From Strix aluco (taxonomy: Eukaryota; Chordata; Aves; Strigiformes; Strigidae): a DNA stretch of 64,000 bases. Below are positions 50,501-64,000 of this stretch, piece by piece. A program made the translations under genes and the position numbers. Where the stretch lies: assembly GCF_031877795.1 (NCBI RefSeq), contig NC_133934.1, positions 46,406,725-46,470,724 of the forward strand, in the 5' to 3' direction. The notes beneath the pieces are model-generated. The model did no database searches. It was not told where the DNA came from and saw only the letters and a program-made list of their open reading frames with translations. Position 1 is the stretch's first letter. Every line of letters begins with the position of its first letter.

Positions 50501-53500
50501 TGATGAAGGGTATATTTTAAAGTTGTTATCTTCACTGTCTTGCTTGTTCTCTCATCTCCCCATCTAAAAACTAAATTAGAATAATTAGCAATCAACACCC
50601 ATATGGAATTTACTTGTGACTGACAGGTGAATTGTGCAATTTTATGATGGGTGAACTGATATAAAATGGAAAAGAGAGAAGACTATCAATTCTGTTCCCT
50701 AGGATTAACTCATCAGTGAATAAATATTCTGTAAGAGAAACAGCTCCATCCCAGTTTAAAAGATTTTTCTGCTAAATAGAACATGCAAAATAATTTAACT
50801 ATCTAACATTCAGATTAGGCCCCTAGTATGGATTTCTGAACTATGCCACACATTCATCTTTCCTAGAAATGCTACTACTGAAATTTTTCTTCAACCTCCT
50901 GTTTTCTGTCTTTTCAATTTAGAATTTTGGTACTTCCAGTTAAAAAAGATCTTCATTTTCCTGGAACTTTTGATTCTGGACCGTCCAGATATAAACCTCA
51001 ATACAGCACACCTTAATTAATTTTCTTGTTTGAGTTTTAGGTTCACATTTTCCAAAAAGTGAAAGCCTCCACATTTTGGGCTTGAATTCACAAATGCAAA
51101 TGACTCTCTTAGAAAATGTTAGACCGAATGCAAGGAAAGTAATTTTTCTTTACAATTACAGTACAAGTCTCATATGTGCAGTATACTAATCTTCACTTCA
51201 TTACACAACTGCAGTTATATAAAGTACTTTACACCCAGAAAAACAATAATTTGGATGTGATTTCATGCAAAAGAACAATTGCATCTACAAGATATTTTCT
51301 ATTTGAACTAAGTGCACTCTAAATGGGTTTAATTTTGGAGCTACAACTAGAAGAGCTGCTGTTTAAATATTGTTTCCTAACCAAAAATCTACAGTACATA
51401 TCTCTTTTTTACCTAACATATAACAACTGAAATTAATGTTTTATGTAGAATGCTTGTTATATTCTATTGCCTCTTGTTCACAGTTAAGTACAGTCGGGGA
51501 ACAGAGTGAGATGAAGCACCCTTGTCCTCAAACCCAGCAAATAAATATAGTTACTCAACTGACAGGAGAAGTATTGGTCCTTGCCAGAACTAACCCTAGC
51601 AATTTTCTGTGGATCTATTGGGAGTCAAAAATAAAGTCCTCCATAGACAAGTAATTTCCAGAATTAGTGTAAGATTCAGGAAGAATTAGGAAAAAGATTT
51701 TCTGGGATATACTCAAGTGAGATATTGTAAGATGTGTTAGAGTTAAATCTATGGCTACAGAGTGAAAAATGAGATGCTTGTTCTAAGTCAAACCTAGACT
51801 GGATTCAGATTAGAGATTTTTTCTTAACATTCTTTATCACACTTGAAGCCAGAGCTGAGTCATGCACACTTAAAAGGCAAAATTCAGAGCACAAGAGGTA
51901 GAGACATATAATAGATCTGTCTCAAAGTCTGTATCGGAGGTTTTAAGATAGGTTTGTATCAGAAAGTTTCGAATTAACTGGAGATAGCTTCCTGTAAGTT
52001 CTTAAACTCAAGAGAAAAAAAATGGAGTTTTGTAGCAATTAAAATGATTCTACAGGATTGTAATAGTCAAGGGTTGGAATTTTTTTTAGATTTTTACTAG
52101 CACTGTATTTGTTGGCCTTATTAACATGCTGGAAAAAAACATCTTGAATGCTAGAGAACTTCTTAAAAATCAGAAGCTTTTGAGAATGGCATTAAATCCC
52201 CTGACAGTTTGTGTGTTTGCCTTTTGATTTTTTTCTTTTAAAATTATTCTCTTTCAAATCTGGATGAAAACTGAAAGACCTACTTATTGAACATGAGGCT
52301 AACACGGGACAAGAAAGAAGTCAAGAGAACTGAAGCTGACAGACCCTTTGGTAAGTAAGTTCAAAGAAGAAGGTTTAAGGCAGAAAATAAGGATACACTA
52401 TCACAAAGACAAAAGGCTATCTGCTTTCAACATCTTCTAAACAGGTTGATGTAGATGGTGCACCTTTTTCATTGGCCTTCTCCAGAGGGCACAAACTGAG
52501 AAAGGAAAGATTAAAAAGCTATATTTCTATCTAAATAGCCCGGAGTTATTATATTTGTGGGGAATCTTCAGGGTCTGTGCTGACTGAGTATAGTTAAAGA
52601 AAACACAGGAAACCAGAAGGGTAGAGCTGTTGAGAAAAGCTGATCTCTTAAAATTTATGATGATCGTCAATGCCCAGTGTGAACACTGTTTGCTGTTGCC
52701 ACCGCAAGACACAAACCTACTGGCAGTTATGTCAAACATACACTCAAGGAGAAAATGTCCACGGAGAATGGGACTGTGTCCTCCAACAATTTTACTGGGG
52801 GCCTGTGGTCACTCATAGGCATGTAGATCACCATAGGTCAGTAATCAAAAATCAAATAATCACTGAGGACTAGTTTGGGAAAAAAAATCTTGTTGATTAC
52901 TGTTGTTTAACTGAGTCTTTATGCAGTAGTGCGAGTATAAGATAATTTGGTACATAGACCTAGAAGTGGAGTTCTGCAAATCTTCACAGCCATGCAAAAC
53001 AATTTCAAAATCTAAACATGGAAAAACATATAATCTATTATTTAAATCAACGAAGTTCTGTTAGAACCTATCACATATTCTGGTGTATGACAAATATCTA
53101 CTGAGCCTTAGCTGACATATATGTGACACAAACTTTTGCATAACAACTAACTCCAAACAGCTTAGACAAGAGCCTCATAGTTATATAACCTTCCACCCCA
53201 CCTACCTATCAGCTATTTGAGGCTTAAGTGCTGCAAAGGTCATACACTTTCTTCTTTAATGAGGAATAAGCTACCCTATGTACACATGTGTTCTTATTCA
53301 GTTAATTAAATTTCTCTTCAATTGATTTACTTGTTGACATATAATATCTTGAAGACCTTACAAGCTATACGACAAATTGCGAGATGTGCACATATAAAGA
53401 AACACACTGTTGGCAGGAGTGAAATACAAATTTCAGGGGTAGGTAAACAGCAAGATGCATCACCATTTTTAACTCCAGGCTTAAGAAAAGATGGATTTGA

Positions 53501-54894
53501 ATATGGGCCACAAGCACTATTGAATTTGTCAAGATAAATTATAAAATATAATACTATTACCTTTGGGATACAAATAAGAAGAATTAAAATGGTGAACTGG
53601 GCACAGTCAGTGCTGCAAAAGGAGTAAAAGGCAACATTTTATATTCTCCACACCTTCTAAAATTTAAGATGACAAAATACCAGAGGAGAAATTTACACAA
53701 AAAGCAGCTGCACTTGAATAGACGGATGGGGTGCGCAAGCATGATCAGAAGCTGTCTGCATAACAAAGTGGACGGAAAACAAAAAAATATTCTACTGGAA
53801 ACAAACTCTACAGAACAACTGTACTCTGTGGACACTTAGGTGATGAATTAATGGTTTGCACATACAATAAATATACTCTCAAGAGGCAAAGTGGCATGAA
53901 CACTACAGGTCTAATTGAAAGGTTTGGAAAGGGTATGAGACCTCCAGAACATCATGTTTCCACACTGCTGTAAGGAGTCATCCAGTAGCAAAAAGAATTG
54001 GATTCCTTCATCCCCATTTCCAAGACACTTGCAATTTATCCATCTCAGACACCAGGCATGCAAACACCAGATTTAAGTCACTTGATTAACTACGCACTAC
54101 TTAAGATCTGCTTTGAGTTTCAGTGCAAATACAAAGAGGGCGTAAGGGTTATGTGAATACTTTTAACCTGACTGCTCAGTGGGTCTCCCATAGCAGAAAT
54201 CAAAGCTGAAAGAAGTGTGAGCACAGTATTTTAGTGAGGCACAAATCAGTCCAATGGAGGCTACTGATTTGTATAGTCCCAAGCTACCAAACTGTCCTTA
54301 TTGGGAACAATAGGTCATCTGCCTCAGGAACTCATCAGGAGCCAAAAGCTGCTACCCTAATACAATTCAGTGGCTCTCACAGAGTTCTGAGTGATGGAAA
54401 CTTGTGCAGCATACAGCAATTTGTTTTACAGCTCCTTTGGTAATTCAGCAGGAGCCAAGAGCAATTGCTTTATACAAAGGCAAGATGATGGCCCATTAAT
54501 CAGTAAATCAGTGCTGTCAAGGTGGAAGAGTGACAATTTTTAAGTTATTGAGGGTAGACAATACCTCACACTAGCCATGCCTTTTCTTCAATTGAACTTT
54601 AGGACCAAAAGCATGTGCTTTTGAAAGTCTGAATGGATGAAAAATACAGGAAGAGTGTACAAAGGTGAGGAGAAACATTTCTCTTATGTTGAGAAATTGT
54701 CATGGGCAGATTTCTAGGAATATTTACAGAAATATAATTCCTGCAAAAGCAGTAGAAATTAATTTCAGTCATTATTGGATGTGAGGACACTCACTACACC
54801 AAACCACAAAATTGCACATAAATATCATAGTAGATGGCACCTAATCAAAATGCCAAAATAACCTCTCAGACTAATCATTATTTAAGATAATTAT
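44584..54894. other. Unannotated interval
   Basis: About 10.3 kb of AT-rich DNA with homopolymers at 46102-46116 (T15), 46916-46938 and 49013-49025 (T13), and (TAATC)3 near 50429. A GC-richer piece near 49600-49750 is unassigned. No exon-like block convinced me on either strand. Confidence 0.4.
46916..46938 (+). repeat. A11-G12 purine block
   Basis: Eleven A followed directly by twelve G, giving a 23-base pure purine block extended by flanking GAAGG and AG. Slippage-prone; the G run alone could take part in quadruplex structure. Confidence 0.9.
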
Positions 54895-55948
54895 CACAGA
54901 ATCATAGAATCGTCTAGGTTGGAAAAGACCTTGAAGATCATCCAATCCAACCATCAACCCAACATTAACAGTTCCCAACTACACCATATCGCTCAGCGCT
55001 ATGTCGACCCTACTCTTAAACACCTCCAGGGATGGGGAATCCACCACCTCCCTGGGCAGCCCATTCCAACGCCTCACAACCCGTTCTGTAAAGAAATACT
55101 TCCTAATATCCAGTCTAAACCTTCCCTGGAGCAACTTGAGGCCATTCCCTCTTGTCCTATTGCTTGTTACTTGGTTAAAGAGACTCATCCCCAGTTCTCT
55201 GCAACCTCCTTTCAGGTAGTTGTAGAGGGCGATGAGGTCTCCCCTCAGCCTCCTCTTCTCCAGACTAAACAACCCCAGTTCCCTCAGCCGCTCCTCATAA
55301 GACATGAGCTCCAGAACCTTCACCAGCTTCGTTGCCCTTCTCTGGACACATCGAGTAATTCAATGTCCTTTTTGTAGTGAGGGGCCCAAAACTGAACACA
55401 GTCATTGAGGTGCGGCCTCTCCAGTGCTGAGTACAGGGGTAAGATCACTTCCCTGTCCCTGCTGGCCACGCTATTTCTGATGTAAGCCAGGATACCATTG
55501 GCCTTCTTGGCCACCTGGGCACACTGCTGGCTCTTGTTCAGCCGGCTGTCAATCAACACCGCCAGGTCCCTCTCTGACTGGCAGGTCTCCAGCCACTCCT
55601 CCCCAAGCCTGTAGCGCTGCTGGGGGTTGTTGTGGCCCAAGTGCAGCACCCGGCATTTGGCCTTATTGAAACTCATACAGTTGGCCTTAGCCCATCGCTC
55701 CAGCCTGTCCAGGTCTCTCTGCAGAGCCTCCCTACCCTCGAGCAGATCAACACTCCCACCCAACTTGGTGTCATCTGGAAACTTGCTGGGGGTGCACTCG
55801 ATCCCCTCGTCTAGATCATCAATAAAGATGTTAAACAGGAGCAGCCCCAAAACTGAGCCCTGGGGGACACCACTCATGACCGGCCACCAACTGCATTTAA
55901 CTCCGTTCACCACAACTCTTTGGGCCCGGCCGTCCAGCCAGTTTTTTA
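54895..55948 (-). mobile_element. CR1 LINE, 1.05-kb 5'-truncated copy
   Basis: The longest minus-strand CR1. It begins at its 3' tail (CACAGAATCATAGAATCG) and extends through the ORF2 C-terminus to about 55948 (AAAAACTGGCTGGACGGCC on the minus strand), where homology stops. It covers the same region as the 10.46-kb plus-strand copy and starts about 50 consensus bases further in. It is GC-rich against its surroundings and well preserved, so it is one of the younger insertions. Confidence 0.95.
54979..55945 (-). pseudogene. CR1 ORF2 fragment (reverse transcriptase C-terminal half), frameshifted
   Basis: The upstream frame, down to about 55335, carries [37 protein letters not shown] and the catalytic loop as FPDDTK (55770-55781, minus strand; normally FADD). 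[15 protein letters not shown] and [20 protein letters not shown] follow. Near 55340-55350 one base appears lost relative to the 10.46-kb copy (a CTCGATGTG context where that copy has CTGGAGCGAGTG), so the frame runs to a stop at 55320. The second frame, to 54979, continues with [20 protein letters not shown] and [15 protein letters not shown]. Endonuclease and RT N-terminus are absent. It is not functional. Confidence 0.9.
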
Positions 55949-58900
55949 TCAGATACAAACCAAAACTAAACAAAACAGTATAAATCCAGTGAAGAAGATT
56001 CAAAAGCTTTAAGTTTCATCAAGGCCCAGCACAGAGTGAAGATTGTCATTACAGTTCTTTATACATTAAAATAACCCAAGACATGCCATGTTAATTTTCA
56101 CTCCTAAACTATTCTCTTAGCTGGAGGGTTCAATGCTTAGCAGCCTCTCCCATTGCTCTCGTAAACCAGCCACTTATTTAACTATATTCCAACATTCTCT
56201 GTGCTGGCTTGCAAAACAGCAAATACTGGGTGCACCCAAGCCTTGATAGTGTCTGGTAGTCACATACAAGGGGACCACTGACCATAGTGACAGCTGCATG
56301 ACAGCACTGTTGGTTTACACTTCGTTCCTCCAGGAACTGCTGAGCAAATCACTGAGAAATAATATCACAGCTGGAAGTTGCCCATGTCATTGCATGTCTC
56401 TGTATGAGATTCAAAACTGCTACAAATCTTATTTAGATCTCATGAAAATATTTCCACAGACAGCTGGTGAGCACTGCCTGATCTGCATTTTGTTTTTCAA
56501 TGAATCACTGCACTGAACTCAACCAATTCAGGTTGTTCAGAGCTGATAAAAATGCTCCCAACTGTATTACTGACAGCTCTTTTTTGTAGTAAATCCCTAG
56601 ACATGAAATCAGGGTAAAATGGAAAGGGCCAAACAAACCACAGACTTACCTTGTCGGCCTTAAGATTCCAGGACCACAGGAGAGGCAAATTTCATGTGAA
56701 CCCTTAGGTCTCCTACTGCAAATGTGACCTACTCTGTACCTTCCTGTTGTATATGAGGCAGAGTGCCAGGTGTCACTGACTGTTTCACAGATGGCACAAA
56801 AACCAGCACTGTACGTTAGCCACTTTTGTTCTGTCTTGCTGTTAATGAATGTGTGTGACACCTAGTTCTGCTATGCTGTTCACAAAATCTATGCTGACAC
56901 AGTAGAAACAGCTGGCAAGACTGCATCCTTAGACATGTTGCATATATTTTTACCATCCTCAGATTAAATTTAAAGTTAATTATATTGTGCCTCACCTGAT
57001 TTATTAATCCTTTCCTTACTATTACTATTGTATTCATAAACATCCAGAGCCCATTTTAAGTTATAAAAAATGTTTTACCTCCTTGTGCTCCCTAGATTTC
57101 CAGCTTGTAAATTAAAAAGTAATATAGCAGCTCTTCATTCCATTCTGAAGAAATTAAAGTTACAGCATTATGATTACAATTATTAATGAAACCATTTCCC
57201 AAAATTACTTTTTTATGATGTACATGAAAAAAAGCATATAACAGCATAACAAATAGATGAAACAAATGTTGAATGGAGCGTGCCCAGCATTTGATTCTGA
57301 TAATTAGAAATACTGAAGAAGAGATTTATCAAACTAGGGAAAAAACCCATGATGTTAGAAGCCAAAGTATCTTAATATTTGCAAGAGAAACACAGAACAA
57401 ATTCTACTGCTGTTACAAGCTTTGCGCATAATTTGGGTTTCAACAGGCATAGTCCTCAAAAATGAAGGGAAACTTCATTTAAAGGGCTGCAGTTTGCATA
57501 AGAAGCTGTTGTCTTTAGAAGAGATAGAAGTTTCACTGGATGCAGAGACTCCATTGAGTCGGTTTTCCTCATTATGATGGCACCTGCTGAAAGACTTTAT
57601 TATATTATGTTCTATCATAACTGCTTTCTCAGGAAGGTGAATTATGGTTTGTGGTACAATGATAGGTAGTTAATCACTGGTGGTATTTTGTGCTCAGTAT
57701 TTTCTATACATCAGTGCACTGCACTGTCAATGGTTTATTATAGTGACTGATTTGATTTGATGAAGTGTGATGATTTATTAAATATTTTTTTAAATTTTCA
57801 GGTGATATTTCAACAGTTAGTGACACATTCTGTTGCCATTACCTTCAGCTAATTAGCACTCCTGGATATTTTTTTTTTACACAACTGACTGAAGATGAAA
57901 CACAACACCACCAGGAAATTGCATGAAGGATGTGACACCAGAAAGACTGCAGTTCAAATGCTTTGGACTGAATTCAAATGTGGTATTTTAGCCACTGGAA
58001 TTCTACTGGGGAACTGAAGATCCACTGAATGTACCACACCTGAATTTGGTTCCTTAATATTAAACTATGATGCTGCTCTTGATTCTTTCTATAGAAGAGC
58101 TCCACTGCCTGGGTAAAATTCACCTCAGCACAATAGGTCAACACAAAGCCTATGATTAATTGAGCCCCACTTATGTGTTACTCAAAATAGCACTATAACC
58201 TAAATGGTCTTTTAGCGACCCTCTATAGAAAAGTAAATTGTCTTCCCTTTGCCCCCGCCCCCCTGACCAATCTCTCTCTCTGGATATTCAGAGGTGTACT
58301 TTTCTGAATAACAGTTTGGATTTTTTTCACATTAATTGATATAACCAGATAATCTAGGACTAAGGGCATCAAACAACAATGATCAAATGAAATTCTCAAA
58401 CAGGCAGGTTCAGTATTTGACAGGGGAATAAAAGGAAAGTGTTAGCAATATCGTTAATAGCATTCCTGTCAGTAGCAATAAGAAATGTGCCGTCATGACT
58501 AGCAAATACTTCACAGCTGAAAATATTTTATCTCTCTCTCCCATTTCTACTTGTATCTGTATCATCAAATGAACTGTTGATCTCAAAGGAAACATGATCA
58601 AAGCCTAAGCCTGGAGTGTGCATCTTATCTTCCATATATACTATGTCATTTTCTCTAACAGTTGTTGTAACTACATTGTGTTTTGTGTTACTTTTTCCTT
58701 CAGAAATGTGTATGAATAGATTGTTACCTTATGCTTCCATTACATTGCCTTTAAATTGGCTTTTCTTTTCCTGTTACCTCTTACACTGGCAAGAAAAATA
58801 ATAAGTATAATAGAAACTCAACATACTGTGATCAAATCCCTGCCCTTTCCTGTTCCATTCTTGCTTGTTCAGTTTTGCTCAATCAAGGCACAGCATCATA

Positions 58901-59333
58901 CAGTCAATTTTATAATCCCTGGGTATTTTCCTCTAAAGCTGCAGAATGGCCACAGGCAACATACTTAAATCCACAAGCAGTATCAGACACTTGATATACC
59001 AGCTTTATAGATTTTTTAAAAATAAATATTCCACTAATATAATATTTCTTTATTTGGATAGCATTTAGTTAATAAATATACTTTATTACAGTAACATATT
59101 CTCAGCTATGTTTATATGTAATATTGATGACATTTTATAGATATAGGAAACCTTGACCTTTATTTCCAAACTTGCTTGTAATATTTAACAGTAGACAATA
59201 CAAATAACATATTTATGCTCATAGTACATTTATTTTTATCACTGTAATATACTCTCTGATGGTGATGTCACTGCTATGACGTCTTTTACCAAAGTCAACA
59301 CCAGGGTTTTTTTGTTAAAATTATCAGTGAGGA

Positions 59334-59366
59334 GAAAAAAACAAACAAACAAAACAAAAAAACAAA
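59334..59366 (+). repeat. (AAAC)n low-complexity tract
   Basis: Imperfect AAAC/AAAAC repetition in an A-rich run after TCAGTGAGGAG. Ordinary microsatellite-like sequence. Confidence 0.85.
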
Positions 59367-61627
59367 GGATGATTGTGAAACAAATGCTTTTGTGATTCCT
59401 TTTTGTATGACATGAAATGTCAGGAAAGGGATTAAAGATAATGTTATAATTTAACAAATACAAGAAGAACAAAGATCCTTATTGTTTTAAAGCTAATGGT
59501 AAATTATCTTTAGCTCAGAATCAGTTTCCAAATTGGAAAAACCTCCAAATATTGCATATACTTCTGGTCCCTTTTCATTTAAGAAATGTGAATTTAAATT
59601 GGAATGGGTTTCATAGCAGGACTAATACAATGATTAGATGACTGGAAATATTTTTTTTAATTTAAATATAGATTAAAAGAACCTGTATTGTTTTGTCTGC
59701 AGAAATGAAACTGGAAAGGGAAGCTGAGGAGGTCTGCAAATATTGTAGGGACAGGAGTGTACATTAAGATGAGAGATGAATTATTTCAGTTACGAGACAT
59801 AATGGTCTATGGTCACACTGATATGAAGTTTCCTTGTAGTAACTCTGTAGATATGAAAGGTGTTTTCCAGGCCTCCATAGACAGAACTTTTAAAATGGAA
59901 TTTAAAATAGTTAGGGAGCATTTATGCTCTTTACAGATGAGAGAAAATGTCAGAGAATATAAGTGGATCATGGAGTAAAAAGGAAAGCTTGTGTTTAAAA
60001 GCCTTTCCTAGCCATCTTTTTCACCTCAAAGGTAATGTTTGCAGGACACTGAACTGCTGTTTGAATGTCTAATCTCTCCTGCTTTAATTTTGTGAAAAAT
60101 TACAGTTGATGCTTTTCTTTTTTACTGTAGATCTCAAGTTTATCACAGTGCGTTAAAAAAACATTTTGTTAACTGTGATGAGGGAGAGGTAAATGTTTAG
60201 GAACATAAATGTATGTGTGGAAACCTGAGAGTGGCGAAGGGGACAGAGCTAAGTGCCTCAAGAAGTGCATTCCATCTTTGTTCTTTACATGATCTTTTTT
60301 TCTCCCTTTCTAGATGTACATAAAAAATTTGTAATCTTCATCATCATCCCTTCCTCCCGCCCATACACATATGCTCTCAAAGCTTTGTTTTGATGTTAGG
60401 GAGTCAGAGCTGCAAGAGGAACCAACATGAACACATCAGTCTCCATCTCACACTCAGTGACAGAAATCCATAACAATTTGCTAATCTTACAAGCAGAAAA
60501 AAACCCCTTTCTTCCCTTCTAATCCATGAACAGCTGACAAGTTTCCCTTTTCTCCTACTGTATAGTGGTGTGTGCGGCTGTGATAGAAAAAAATTACCCA
60601 TCCAACTCAATGTTATCCACAGCTTATGTTTATTTACAGGCCAAATTATCAATTATCAGCTCTAGTAAGTTTTTCAGTCTCAGCATCAGTGCTCATATGC
60701 CTCACAAAAACAGAAGGAGAATTGTTCCTGAGGTCACAGGGACAGATTGCACAAACTAATTTATAAAACAGAGAGACATAAACCACCAAAAAGCAACAGT
60801 GTGCAATTTCACTGAACCAGAAGGAAAGGCAAACGTAAAAAGGCTTATTTGAATCTGGCCCAATAATTGACTTCTTCAATATGGTAATTATCAAAGATAT
60901 CCATGCAATCATTCCCCTTCTTGACATATTCTCTATCAATTAGAAACTGAAGTCAATTCGCAGTACTGAAATCATTACTGTTTTTACCATTAGAGACTAG
61001 TGTGAAGTGGTGTCTCTAATTTTCCAATAGCAAATTGAGACAAAAAACTAGTAACGCAAAACCACTATTTACATAATATAGTCCCACCAATTTAAAGCAA
61101 AAATTCCTCTCCAAAAGAGTATGAACAAACTCAGGGTATAATAGATTTAGCAGTTCATGCAACTGTATAGGAAGCATTTTTCCTCCTTAAAGGTTTTTTT
61201 TTTTTTTAAATTTCACATAATTTAACCACTTTTTAAATTAATTCCCTTCAAGAATGTACAACACTATAGTTTTTATGGCAGAAGAAATTACTTTTCTAAC
61301 TTACTCTATAAATAATGTAAATAAACATATTTTAACATTGGATATGATGGAGTACACAACAAATACGGCAAACACGCCAGGAATAGAATAAAATCCAGCC
61401 AGGTTTTTTTCAGTGAAGAAGAAAGTACGTTTTCTTTGAACACTGTTTGACATTAGCTTGATGAAATCTTTTTTGGATAAATGATTTGGACCAAGAGGAC
61501 TCTTTTTTCCCCCCCCTGCAGTTTACCACACATGTATTTTCTTCCCTGTCACTGCTGTGGCTCTGAGCATTACAGCTGTCTAGGATGCAAAATGCCAGAA
61601 GCTAATTTACTGCTCTGCTTAATTAAA

Positions 61628-61657
61628 GTTGCTTTTACCATTGAAGGTAAAAGAAAC
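61628..61657. repeat. Inverted repeat (8+3 bp stem, 6-base loop)
   Basis: CTTTTACC (61632-61639) pairs perfectly with GGTAAAAG (61646-61653) around the loop ATTGAA. After one G/A mismatch, GTT (61628-61630) pairs with AAC (61655-61657). It sits next to TTAATTAAAG homeodomain-like sequence in a stretch that looks less AT-monotonous than its flanks. Confidence 0.7.
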
Positions 61658-64000
61658 TAGATCTCTGTTAGCTGCCATTAAAAATGATAAGATATTTGCA
61701 TTTTTGTTCAGAAGTGCCCTTGCTCCCCTAACAGTTGCTGTAACCCACTAGAGAGATTTTACAAATTATTCAAACTTCCCCACGCAATTGCCAAATATCA
61801 ACACCTGCTGTTTCACAAGTAATAGACTTCTGCTTTAGCATGGGCACCACAGTTAGCATGTAACTAAACTAGGCATACAGAAAAAAAAGGCATGTTGCTG
61901 AAAGACTGACATGTTCACAAAACTCTCACATGCAAAGACGCTTAAAGTTCCATGTTACAATCCTATTTTTTATGTTGAACCTCTCTGTCCTTAATAATAA
62001 TAAAAAATACATCAATATGAAAGTAGGAAGAAGATACAGCAGGAAGGCATTAACATTTTCAATTCATTCCTCCCTGAAATATCTATCCAAAGTTTGATCT
62101 TTCCAGAATTATTGCAGTTTGGTATTTTTCTTGATGCTTCTTCTCTTAGGCATTTGTGGGCTTTCAGAACAGTCACTAAATATGTGGAACAGGATGCCTC
62201 CACTCACAGATGTATAATAAAAAGGGATAGCAAAATACAACCTGGCAGTAACCTCTCTGCATCATGTTCTTGTTGAACACTGATGGTATTAGAATCTAGT
62301 CAGCAAGGATCTGCCCACACATCCTAAGGGACTGTTGTTAAGGTCAACTGGAAAATAAATTAAAGCAATTCCAGCAGAAAAGGAACAATATTCAGAACAT
62401 TTGTTCAGATTAAACAGGAAGGAAATTTATTCTCTGGATTTGTTTTTACTCATTTCTTGACACTAAAAATACTGACATTTTATGATATGTTGTTACCTGT
62501 TGAGAAAGCAGGAATGATGATAGGTTTGGGGAATTACAGAATCCAAACTGCTTGATCTGAAAGGGTTATGGTGACCTATGGCCCTTCTTGTCTCCCACTT
62601 GCCCCAGAAAACAGTATGAATAACAAACACTGCTTTACAACTGCAGGTCATTGCAGGTGTTTACAAGGCAAAGAAAATAACAGCAGAGCTAGAATCTGAA
62701 AGTAAATAAATCCAGAAACAGTCTGTGTGGTAAAACTACTGCAGAAGCATGACTGGAAGATCACTATGACAGGCGCATTTAATTAAATCACAAAGAAATA
62801 ATTGCATCTCATTTGTTCAATTCCTTTTCTTATTTCTGCTAGCAGAAACACAAATGTTTACTATTATTTTAGCAAAACATATTTTAAAAAGAATGGATGC
62901 TCACTGTATGTATACCATGTCAAAGGTGATTTCTCTGATAGCAAGAAGTTATTTGATTGAGAAAGAGTTCTGTAATTCAATAGTTCAGAGAGAAGTGAAA
63001 TATAATTAGAAATATAGGCATATTTTTAGAGAAATAAGGATCTCTATGAGTTATATTTTTAACGTATTTTATTTTCAAAGCCCAGGCTACTTACTAGTCT
63101 GTGAATCTATGTGAATCTCCACTGATTTGCAGGGTATCATGTTATCCCTCACAGGAGAATTAACTACAAAAACCTAAAGCTCATCCATTGCCTCCACGGA
63201 TCACAATCATACTTGAACTATTCTGGTGTAATGGCAACAGTAAATAAAGGTTCTATATTAAGTGCTATTGCTCTTGAGAATGAAGTGAATTGCTTTTGTT
63301 CCAAACTCTTCTAACTGTCAATTTAAAATCTCAAGCTTGACTGCCTCAAAGCTTTAATATTCTACCAGAATTTTTATAGAGTTCTGAAACTTTTCAAAAA
63401 GATAAAATATTTAAATCCTAATATGGTTAAAATACCTAATCTGAAAGTCTTTCTTTTTTAATCTGATGGAGTCTGCTGGACTTTTTGCATTTTCAAATAC
63501 ATATTTTAATGCCAAATTGAAGATATGTGATAGCTTTCCAAAATTTAGGGACTGTTTCCCCAAAGTTCTTTACCTGTGTTATAATGTAAGCACATTTATT
63601 TTCACTGACTTAAATTAAAAGTAATGAATTTTTAAGCAAATAATTCCTGTGTTTCTTAAAAAATGCTGAAATTAAATTAGAGCCATCCTTAAAACTAAAT
63701 AATGGTTATCTGTGGATGTTTAAAGAAAATGTCGACTTCTCTCTAGATCGTTTTAAATTTATGTCTAAACTAAAATATTTATCAACACAGTACAACAAGG
63801 TTGGACAAGAGACCCAACACACATTAAAACTCTGAATGTGTCCTTTTTCACCTTGATTTCCAAAGGTAGGAAAGCTGTGCTTGATCTTTGAAACAGCTAT
63901 GACACCTTCTGCCCAGGTTTACAACACAGCTGGCACAGAACCAGAAGGACAAGCTGCCATATACTGGAGTTGTAAGCTGACTAAACTGACCAAATTTGAG

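Larger units (their letters stand above)
55949..64000. other. Unannotated AT-rich interval
   Basis: About 8 kb without recognised genes or interspersed repeats. Simple sequence occurs at 59334-59366 and 61194-61207 (T14). The 60404-60939 minus-strand frames are overlapping and hydrophobic without splice context. A small inverted repeat lies at 61628-61657. Confidence 0.45.

Noticed and set aside
1..64000. tRNA, rRNA, U6/7SK-type RNA genes, CRISPR arrays, mitochondrial insertions
   Set aside because: Looked for B-box-like GGTTCGA, snRNA starts, regularly spaced repeats and mitochondrial coding stretches; none seen.

Overview
This window is vertebrate nuclear DNA, almost certainly from a bird. 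The main evidence is the repeat content: several 5'-truncated CR1 LINEs that end in the ATTCTATGAT/ATTCTGTGAT tail seen in avian copies, plus two retroviral LTR remnants whose sequence I recognise as common in avian genomes. The background is AT-rich and CpG-poor, with homopolymer runs and little tandem repetition. I see no prokaryotic operons, CRISPR arrays, tRNA or rRNA genes.

Left end (1-2044). Positions 1-539 are the 3' part of an LTR-type repeat cut by the window edge. Next come three short open blocks on the minus strand (A1 1817-2044, A2 1335-1630, A3 1081-1260). They are flanked by GT/AG signals, join in compatible reading phase, and have coding-like codon composition. They are the best candidate for real, or recently lost, protein-coding exons here. 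I do not recognise the protein.

3684-12899. An apparently complete solo LTR (3684-4491, TGTTG...CAACA ends) is followed by a CR1 tail (4510-4623), a CR1 copy (5565-6207), a 1.1-kb CR1 copy with a reverse-transcriptase frame broken by one in-frame stop (10460-11560), and a minus-strand CR1 3' end (12667-12899).

12900-54894. This is mostly unannotatable intergenic or intronic sequence. It holds simple repeats, a GC-richer patch near 18.9-19.3 kb, a weak minus-strand exon candidate (31376-31687), and much older CR1 remnants at 35.3-35.9, 40.9 and 43.8-44.2 kb, plus a short younger CR1 end at 42.2 kb.

54895-64000. A 1.05-kb minus-strand CR1 (54895-55948) carries the reverse-transcriptase C-terminal half in two frames. 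Beyond it I see only unique AT-rich DNA and a small inverted repeat.

Overall it looks like a gene-poor avian interval (desert or long intron) colonised by at least three age layers of CR1 and by LTR elements. All identifications come from reading the sequence and remembered family features; no alignment was run. I found no convincing novel system; the A1-A3 exon group is what most deserves a search.
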